Assembly (NCBI GenBank): GCA_013911165.1
Contig: JACETR010000011.1
Span: 1 to 52,548 of the forward strand
From: Planctomycetota bacterium
GTDB taxonomy: Bacteria > Planctomycetota > UBA8108 > UBA1146
Length of the DNA: 52,548 nt
Direction: 5' to 3'
The translations under genes and the position numbers were made by a program. This document shows, in pieces, positions 47,401 to 52,548 of this stretch. The first letter of the stretch is position 1; every line of letters starts with the position of its first letter. Below the pieces are notes generated by a model, which ran no database searches, was not told where the DNA came from, and saw only the letters and a list, made by a program, of their open reading frames with translations.

Positions 47401-48925
47401 CGTCCAGATCGTTGTCGATGCCATCTCCGCAATTTCCAGATTCAGTACAAGCGGGTGTTCCCAGGCAGTCAGAGTCATAACAATCAGCAAGGCCATCGGC
47501 ATCTTCGTCACCCGGTTGGGTGCAATCTTCGGGGGCTTGCCCAGAGTAGTAGATGAAAAGTTGTCCTGCGCCAGCTCCGAGATTGTAGCTGCCGACACGG
47601 ATCAGATAGCGGGTTCCCGCATCGACTGGAAGGTTGAGGATCTCGGATTGAACCGAACTGCAGTCTGATCCATCACCATTGCAGCTGATTTGTTGAAGAT
47701 TGTCGCAATCACCTTCGTAGACGATCAGGTCCGTATCAAAGAGAGTGTTCTCACAGAGTGAGATGTTCAGGGGGCCTGTTGAAGGGGCAACGAACTCAAA
47801 CCAGATATCCTGATTTGCGATACCGAGACCGCTTCCGGGACATACCGAAGAGTCGGGGACAGGAATCGGAATGGTGCTGCTGGTCATATCGCTGGTGTCA
47901 AATGCGGTGGGCCCCAGAGAAGCATTCAATGCGGCAAAGCAGTCGTCTCCAGGAATTGAGTATTCAAATCGCAAGGTGCCGCTACCGCGAGCCCCATTGA
48001 AACCACCCAATCGAACAAGGTAATCGACGCCCCCGACGACGGCAGTTCTGGAAATTTTGGAACCAAACCCTGCATTTGGGCCACATGCGTCTCCGTCACA
48101 TGCCAGTTGATTCGGGGAGGTGCAGTCTCCGGCGTAGAGGAACAGATCGGTATCCAGACCCGCATTGCCCCCGGGACAGGTGGTCAGTTCGACGAAGCCG
48201 TTTTCCGGAACGGAGAATGAATACCAGAGGTCATTGAAAGCGCCACTGGCATCACAGTTTCCCAGCAATGAAGTGGGGCCGCCGGTGCTTGCCAAGGTGT
48301 TGTCGAAGGGGGTGAAGCCCTCTTCCAGAGGAAAGGCGATGTCGCATTCATCTCCGAGGCACTCTGGAGTCCCCTGGCAATCAGGATCGGCACAGTCGGC
48401 GAGGCCATCGAAATCCTCGTCTCCCTGACTTGAACAATCTTCCGGATCATTGGCGGGGGTCAGTGTGAGCTCGAGGTTGGCACTTCCCGTGGTGCCATTG
48501 AATCCGCCAACGCGAATCAGATAAGTCACCCCGGGATCGACAGGTTGACCGACGATCGTGGAGGCAAAGCCAAAGCATGCATCTCCATTACAGGAGAGTT
48601 GACTGAGGTTGCCACAATCACCGCCATAGATGATCAGGTCCGTATCAAAACCTGCGGGGCAGGTGGTGACATCGAGGAATCCATTTTCGGTGGCGGTGTA
48701 GGAGAACCAGAGATCGCGGGTGGCGGTGCCAAGAAAAGAGCCCATGCATTGGGATGGGTCCGTGGGGAGTCCGCTGTCTGTGGCTGTCAGATTGTCGAAG
48801 GCGGTCACACCTTCGAGGATCGTGAGGGCTCCGTCACATTCGTCATTGACAGGCTGGGCAGCGACTCCCTGGGAGAAGAGAATCAGCAACAGAACCAGAA
48901 GTGTGAAATTCTTGGATTGAGTCAC
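44405..48925 (-). CDS. giant secreted protein with six pre-peptidase-like repeats and dockerin, paralogue of the 34860 gene
   Basis: A 1506-residue protein. GTG 48925 is preferred: GGGAG lies 11 bases upstream and a compact signal peptide (FTLLVLLLILFSQGVAAQ) follows; TTG 48946 and GTG 48934 are in frame but poorly placed. Six pre-peptidase-like repeats (DLWFSYTATENGFLDVTTC, DTDLIIYGGDC, YLIRVGGFNG) alternate with Cys/Asp motifs. The order of the other domains matches the 34860 gene: the same unknown domain of about 200 residues (CPSILTQNNDPNDAS to LLSVVIDDQGPG), one repeat, a lamin-tail-like domain (INEIRAQQFGSDPEEFIELA), then two repeats. Here a PKD-like segment (LQIDWGDGSIQTG) precedes the dockerin-like pair (GDANMDGTLNVAD and DLNADTNIDIAD), and the short tail ends ACDLP. 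Confidence 0.87.
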   Translation of the reverse strand: MTQSKNFTLLVLLLILFSQGVAAQPVNDECDGALTILEGVTAFDNLTATDSGLPTDPSQCMGSFLGTATRDLWFSYTATENGFLDVTTCPAGFDTDLIIYGGDCGNLSQLSCNGDACFGFASTIVGQPVDPGVTYLIRVGGFNGTTGSANLELTLTPANDPEDCSSQGDEDFDGLADCADPDCQGTPECLGDECDIAFPLEEGFTPFDNTLASTGGPTSLLGNCDASGAFNDLWYSFSVPENGFVELTTCPGGNAGLDTDLFLYAGDCTSPNQLACDGDACGPNAGFGSKISRTAVVGGVDYLVRLGGFNGARGSGTLRFEYSIPGDDCFAALNASLGPTAFDTSDMTSSTIPIPVPDSSVCPGSGLGIANQDIWFEFVAPSTGPLNISLCENTLFDTDLIVYEGDCDNLQQISCNGDGSDCSSVQSEILNLPVDAGTRYLIRVGSYNLGAGAGQLFIYYSGQAPEDCTQPGDEDADGLADCYDSDCLGTPACTESGNCGDGIDNDLDGLVDCADWECDTSTDCADCPSILTQNNDPNDASQIVQICAWTPEHTENELLRSFDTGQFACNDGVRVIGINIGIGQVDYLVGNGLTTALRLYIDENGGAPDADMQLIDEKLFTVTESMSGTIQGIALDQPALIPYGAQVVVGFWVADSGGPGTGNIFRPGGNSAGESGDTWLWAPECGIYYRTLADIGLLEQPLLSVVIDDQGPGPSGDECESAIPAARGANPFETTGMSDSPNPFDGSTDPACAGLTLHTDRWYRYVPPSDGTLRFSTCNLTGFEGHFEIYRGSCDSLEAISASCDGTPCTGGSAMTPEVSVTGGEIYRFRLGASQPGVSGSGEFLLEWKPLLPYINEIRAQQFGSDPEEFIELAGLPQDLDDLSLLTIGSDPVGGSGVIRSVIDLAGSSITPLNYHITAEDGFTGAPADLVLGQGELDLEDNTNLTVLLVQSLTVPQGTDLDTDDDGTIDLMGWGQVVDSVSLLREPLASQGGQPISGPRIYGMTTVGPMGSTMPFLVERCPDQRNAPFAIGPADSTSGGDSPRSANVCLGPPPNDTCQAAIALTEGIHILDTASATSGSEPWNPGCGEGAAGDMQDDVWFTYTAQSYGKLTLSTCDLDGWDTDLAIYSGDCQTPIQLACNGDAPGSANGLGGVCQQYFSRISDFPVHAGDQYLIRVGGWESGEQGVSTLTLSQEISGDLPCDPIAIGPGNTFLDLTDYTLAPEAIVNPSCAANGPLLGDVWLTLHPVADCTLEISTCSANGEDPLLEIYTGSCDSIETTSPIACAENGASGCSSDDAQVSVTVSGGSPVLVRVGKRTNGPATTTLSIECIPASTITLPTASMEQISNGEVQVEFAEVTVIDSSDPGNDPFATLQIDWGDGSIQTGLIPGQTYMHRYEIGVSPNSPGPWTPTLTIENSSGSDTLSGESIQLVPIGDANMDGTLNVADVITILGYLFSGNSTLNCPRAADLNADTNIDIADAIYGLSFIFVGGEAPAPVVNSACDLP

Positions 48926-49112
48926 GTTGACCACGTCTCCCGACAAGAAGTGGGGGGAGCGTCAGTCAGGCCGTCGCCTGCACCATCACGGATCCCCGGT
49001 CACTGGATGCGGCAAAGCATCAGGCGGAGATGGCCGCTGAACTCTTTGAATACCCCGCTACGGCTATTGTATTGAGTTTGTTAATGCATACAAGTGCGGA
49101 AACGGAAGCCTG

Positions 49113-49166
49113 AAGCCCCGAGCAACTTGGCAGGGGCTTTTGTAAGTCCTTTGCTTAAAGGGACTT
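49113..49166 (-). terminator. tandem hairpins after the transketolase gene
   Basis: Two hairpins follow the TAA at 49169-49171. One is AAGTCCTTT/AAGGGACTT (49144-49166), 9 bp with one G-T pair. The other is AAGCCCC/GGGGCTT (49113-49139). The T-tract of the second is on the plus-strand side, so neither is an ideal minus-strand intrinsic terminator, but together they probably mark the transcript end. Confidence 0.4.
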
Positions 49167-49168
49167 GC

Positions 49169-51106
49169 TTACTGTCTTGCCAATGCGAAGGCCTGGACCT
49201 TTTCGCGAATCGAGTCCGCATCGAGCCCGCAGTGGCGGTAAACCTCCGTAGAAGGCCCGCTGGGTGCGTAGTTCTCGACACCGATTCGCAGATGGGGCAA
49301 GGCACTGCCGTGATCGAAGAGGGCCTCCGCCAGGCAGGAGCCGAGTCCCGTATTCACCGAGTGATCCTCGACCGTCACCACGAAGGGCTGGCGGGCGATC
49401 TCGGCGAGTGAGCTGGCATCGATGCGATCGGGAGTGGCGATGTGCGCAAGGCCGACATCGAGGCCATCCGCTCGCAGGGCATCCACAGCGGCCACCGCCT
49501 GACCGGTCGGAGTGCCCATGGCGACGACCAGTCCGGAGTTTCCACGGCGAATGAAATCAACCTGTCCCGGTTTAAAGGTGTATTCACCACCGAAGAAAGG
49601 ATTCCCCGATTCATCGAGGATCGTCGGCAACTTGGATCGACCCATACCAATGAAAGCCATCCCCGGTGTGGTCAGTGCATGACGGACGACCCGGTCAGTC
49701 TGATTGGGGTCCGCGGGTACAAAGATGCGCATTCCAAAAATGTTGCGCAGCAGACCGACGTAGTCGATGCACTGATGGGTTTTTCCATCTTCTCCCACAT
49801 CGAGTCCGATGTGAGTGCAGGCGATTTTGATCTCTGCGTGATTGATGTCACTGAGACGATGCTGGTTGTAGGTCTCGCAAACCCCAAACACACCGAAGTC
49901 TGCGAAGACGGTAGTCACACCGCAGGTCGAAAGGGCGCCGGCGCAGGTTGCCGTGTGATGTTCCTGGATTCCGGCCTGGAAAAAGTGGTCAGGGTAATCC
50001 TTGTGAAACGCATTCAGTTTGACGGAGCCTTCAAGGTCGCAATCGAATGCGGCGATGGGTGGATTGCTTCCATCGGTTGCCTGTGCCACCTCATGAAGTG
50101 CACGACCAAATGCACTGCGACAGTCGGTTTTGGTCTCTGCATCGTAGGTGACAGCGTTGCCGGGATTGAGATTCACATTCACCCGGGGAAGGGTGGGGAC
50201 GGTACTCTCGAGACGACGGGCGCGGCGCTCCTCAAGGGGGGCCATGTCCCACAAGTCAGTGGGCTCACCGAGCTCGGCGACGGCCGCTGCCAACTCTTCC
50301 TTGTTGAGGGCTCGGCCATGGAAATCGGCTTTGTCCTCCATGAAAGAGACCCCCTTGCCCATCACCGTGTTGGCAATGATGCACCATGGTTTGGAGGAAT
50401 CTTCGCCCGCTTCGCGCAGGGCACCATAGATGGCGGCAGCATCGTGACCGTCGATTTCTACGACATGCCAGCCATCCGACTCCCAGCCTGCTCGCAGGTC
50501 TTGCGGCATGATGTCATCGGTGTCGCCACCGATCTGCAGGCGATTGCGGTCGATGATCGCAGTGATGCCATGAAGGTTGTATTTGACGGCGAAGCGACGC
50601 GCTTCACTGATCTGTCCCTTTTGTTGCTCACCATCTCCCATGGGAACAAAGGCACGAATCTCACGCCCGTGGAGGCGATCTCCCAGAACCATTCCGCATG
50701 CGGCAGAGAGTCCCTGTCCAAGGTTGCCGGTGGTCCACTCGACACCGGGGATCTCACGCTCGATGTGACCTTCGAAAAGGTTTTGCGTACTGCGGAAGGA
50801 TGAGACGGCTTCCTGATTATCTACGAATCCCAACTCGGCCAGCACCGAGTAGACTCCTGGAGAGGTGTGTCCATGACTGACAACGATGCGATCCCGTCCC
50901 TCTTTCCAGGGATCAGCGGGATCGACATTGGCACACGCCCACAGGGTCAAATAGGTATCGAGGGATGACATCGATCCGCCAGGGTGTCCTGATCCTGCAA
51001 GACTGGTCATCTGAATGATGGCTCTGCGACAGCGACTGACCGCCTCAGCATGCCAAGTGAGGAAGTCTTCTCCGGGGGTGGAGGGTTCGAAGGTGTGCCG
51101 GACCAT
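49169..51106 (-). CDS. tkt: transketolase
   Basis: A 645-residue thiamine-diphosphate enzyme of roughly normal length. It moves two-carbon units between sugar phosphates in the non-oxidative pentose phosphate pathway; cytoplasmic. The N-terminal TPP domain has GSGHPGGSMSS and GDGEQQKGQISEA. The middle domain has the catalytic Glu in FFQAGIQEHHTATCAGAL, where most transketolases read REHAM, and HIGLDVGEDGKTHQ. A C-terminal domain completes the three. ATG 51106 has AAGGA five bases or so upstream. It appears monocistronic and divergent from the dehydratase gene. A related two-carbon-transfer specificity cannot be excluded given the QEHH variant. Confidence 0.92.
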   Translation of the reverse strand: MVRHTFEPSTPGEDFLTWHAEAVSRCRRAIIQMTSLAGSGHPGGSMSSLDTYLTLWACANVDPADPWKEGRDRIVVSHGHTSPGVYSVLAELGFVDNQEAVSSFRSTQNLFEGHIEREIPGVEWTTGNLGQGLSAACGMVLGDRLHGREIRAFVPMGDGEQQKGQISEARRFAVKYNLHGITAIIDRNRLQIGGDTDDIMPQDLRAGWESDGWHVVEIDGHDAAAIYGALREAGEDSSKPWCIIANTVMGKGVSFMEDKADFHGRALNKEELAAAVAELGEPTDLWDMAPLEERRARRLESTVPTLPRVNVNLNPGNAVTYDAETKTDCRSAFGRALHEVAQATDGSNPPIAAFDCDLEGSVKLNAFHKDYPDHFFQAGIQEHHTATCAGALSTCGVTTVFADFGVFGVCETYNQHRLSDINHAEIKIACTHIGLDVGEDGKTHQCIDYVGLLRNIFGMRIFVPADPNQTDRVVRHALTTPGMAFIGMGRSKLPTILDESGNPFFGGEYTFKPGQVDFIRRGNSGLVVAMGTPTGQAVAAVDALRADGLDVGLAHIATPDRIDASSLAEIARQPFVVTVEDHSVNTGLGSCLAEALFDHGSALPHLRIGVENYAPSGPSTEVYRHCGLDADSIREKVQAFALARQ

Positions 51107-51337
51107 GAGGTTCCTTTCCGGCCCGTGATGGGCGGAGGGGGATCAGAGCAAAACCGCAACGAAAACAGGATCGAAATGTCAGTGTGATTTGCGGCCGAGC
51201 CGCCGCTTAACTGCGTAACATAGGCACGGGAAGCGGGGCCATCAAGGAACCCCGGGCGGTTGATTTTTTTTCACCGTGACAACACGGGGTGAGGCATGAT
51301 GTCGGCAGCTTCAGAACGGGGCGATGAGGAGAGACGG

Positions 51338-52330
51338 ATGAGCAACGAACAGGCATGGCAGCGGATTCGAGACATCGCCGATCTGGCGGTGGGGGCCCGG
51401 TCCCGAATCGCTGGCACCCTCCTTCAGACCCCGCTTCGGCGAGTCCTCCCCAACTCCATGCCTGATCAGGGTTTGGAAGTCTGGCTCAAGATGGAATGCT
51501 GTCAGGTTTCCGGCTCATTCAAGGCTCGGGGGGCGACCCATTTTCTTTCGCGCCTCATGGAAGAGTCCGCTCCCAGGGGGGTCATCACCTATTCGAGTGG
51601 CAACCATGGCCGGGCCCTTTCGGAAGCGGCTGCCAGACTGGATCTGCCAGTTGCCGTCGTCGCCCCTTCGACGATCGATGCGGTCAAGGCGGAAGCGGTC
51701 CGGGGAGCCGGAGCGGAGTTGGTTCTGGTCGGTCCGACCACGGATGAGCGGCGTCAAAAAGCGGAGGAGATGTCGCAGGAGCGCGATTGGGTCATCGTTC
51801 CGCCCTTCGATCACGACTGGATCATGGCCGGTCAGGGAACCATCGTCCTCGAAGCCATCGAGCAATTGGGTAAAACACCGGACCACCTGTGGCTGCCGGT
51901 GGGCGGAGGGGGACTCTCTGCCGGTTGTGCGGCTGTGGCCCGTATTCATGCTCCCGAATGTCAGATCCATGTCGTCGAACCGGAGGGGAGCGATGCCCTC
52001 GCCCGCTCGCTGGATGCAGGGGAACACCTTCGCTGTGAATCCCCTCAATCCGAGGCGGATGGGCTATTGCCACAGTCGGTGGGTCTGGGCAACTGGCAGG
52101 TTCTCTCCGCCGCGGGCGTAATTTCCCACCGGATCAGTGACTCCGACCTCCTCTCCAGTCTGCGGATTCTGCAGCACCAGAATGGGGTCGGTGCAGAGCC
52201 CAGCGGAGCGTGTTCCGTCACCCCTCTGCTGACCTCATATGTCGGCGAGTCTTCCGAGACCCATGTCGCCGTCGTCAGTGGTGGCAATGTGGCCCGCGAC
52301 CGCCTTGAACGACTCCTGGCTTCTTCATAG
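51338..52330 (+). CDS. PLP-dependent threonine/serine dehydratase (or serine racemase-like)
   Basis: A 330-residue protein. ATG 51338 has AGGAG (51327-51331) 6 bases upstream; the open frame extends to 51296 without a ribosome site. Fold-type II PLP enzyme signatures are SGSFKARGA with PLP Lys62, SSGNHGRAL binding the substrate carboxylate, and the phosphate-cradle loop VGGGGLSAG. It lacks the C-terminal ACT-type regulatory domain of biosynthetic threonine deaminase, so it resembles catabolic threonine dehydratase or serine racemase. Both deaminate threonine or serine to 2-oxo acids. Substrate cannot be settled from sequence alone. Confidence 0.9.
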   Translation: MSNEQAWQRIRDIADLAVGARSRIAGTLLQTPLRRVLPNSMPDQGLEVWLKMECCQVSGSFKARGATHFLSRLMEESAPRGVITYSSGNHGRALSEAAARLDLPVAVVAPSTIDAVKAEAVRGAGAELVLVGPTTDERRQKAEEMSQERDWVIVPPFDHDWIMAGQGTIVLEAIEQLGKTPDHLWLPVGGGGLSAGCAAVARIHAPECQIHVVEPEGSDALARSLDAGEHLRCESPQSEADGLLPQSVGLGNWQVLSAAGVISHRISDSDLLSSLRILQHQNGVGAEPSGACSVTPLLTSYVGESSETHVAVVSGGNVARDRLERLLASS

Positions 52331-52522
52331 CTTCCTCCCAGTTACCTCCCGGCCACCTCCTGAGGCCCAGACCGCCGATTTTCCTCAAGTGCACTCTCCC
52401 CTTGCCAACTGGCAGCGGATTGCCTAGGGTTCAGGGACTTCGCCCCCTGCGGGGGGACGACCGTGGGCTTCCCTGCCGATCGCTGGCACCGATCTCACGG
52501 ACAATTCCAAAGGGGGAATCAA

Positions 52523-52548
52523 GTGGAACAATTCTGGAGCAGTATCGA
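52523..52548 (+). CDS. start of a gene running off the window
   Basis: GTG 52523 has AGGGGG (52511-52516) 6 bases upstream and is followed by codons for EQFWSSI up to the edge. Upstream, TTGCCA (52402-52407) and TAGGGT (52425-52430) with a 17-base spacer are a weak promoter candidate. Only eight codons are visible, so the product cannot be named. The remainder of 52331-52522 shows nothing recognisable. Confidence 0.4.

Overview
The window looks like a marine or aquatic member of the Planctomycetota (inference). The signs are large secreted repeat proteins that share a C-terminal dockerin-like double calcium motif with a Cys-rich tail, VCBS/CRTAC1-type lipoproteins, a DUF1573 protein, and GC in the mid-50s by eye. 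No rRNA, tRNA, CRISPR array, insertion sequence or phage gene was recognised, and no selenocysteine machinery is visible here. Every long reading frame antisense to these genes reads as a codon-usage shadow.

Layout. 1-1881 (-): secreted alpha/beta hydrolase with an N-terminal dockerin-like module, cut by the window edge. 2269-6990 (+): di-heme cytochrome c peroxidase/MauG-like enzyme fused to beta-sandwich repeats and a dockerin. 7312-14269 (+): two-gene unit of paralogous secreted proteins of unknown family, the second carrying eight cadherin-like repeats and a dockerin. 14628-15722 (+): a DUF1573 gene with an in-frame TGA exactly where the family has the first Cys of its CGC motif, read here as a selenocysteine (U-G-C) protein; it is bounded by its own promoter candidate and terminators. 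15981-17903 (+): seven-repeat VCBS propeller, cohesin-like module and dockerin. 17987-18565 (-): HTH plus receiver regulator with a near-consensus promoter and a palindrome over its -10. 18803-20956 (-): secreted parallel beta-helix protein with dockerin. 21319-27437 (+): two lipoproteins with 3 and 9 putative-Ig repeats and C-terminal cohesin-like modules, then a secreted protein with both a cohesin-like module and a dockerin.

27504-32704 (-): a five-gene leucine (isovalerate) catabolism operon encoding methylcrotonyl-CoA carboxylase beta, methylglutaconyl-CoA hydratase, separate biotin carboxylase and biotin carrier subunits, and HMG-CoA lyase. Together they take 3-methylcrotonyl-CoA to acetoacetate and acetyl-CoA. 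32834-34741 (+): zinc-ribbon, membrane-anchored protein with a retropepsin-like domain. 34860-40739 (-) and 44405-48925 (-): two very large paralogous repeat proteins with the same domain order. Between them lies a TPR lipoprotein and CRTAC1/ASPIC-UnbV lipoprotein pair (41181-44335, -). 49169-51106 (-): transketolase. 51338-52330 (+): threonine/serine dehydratase-type PLP enzyme. 52523-end (+): start of another gene.

Two systems deserve attention. One is the candidate DUF1573 selenoprotein. The other is a possible cell-surface assembly in which outer-membrane lipoproteins display cohesin-like modules while many neighbouring secreted proteins carry dockerin-like tags. Both are inferences from sequence and need the checks listed.
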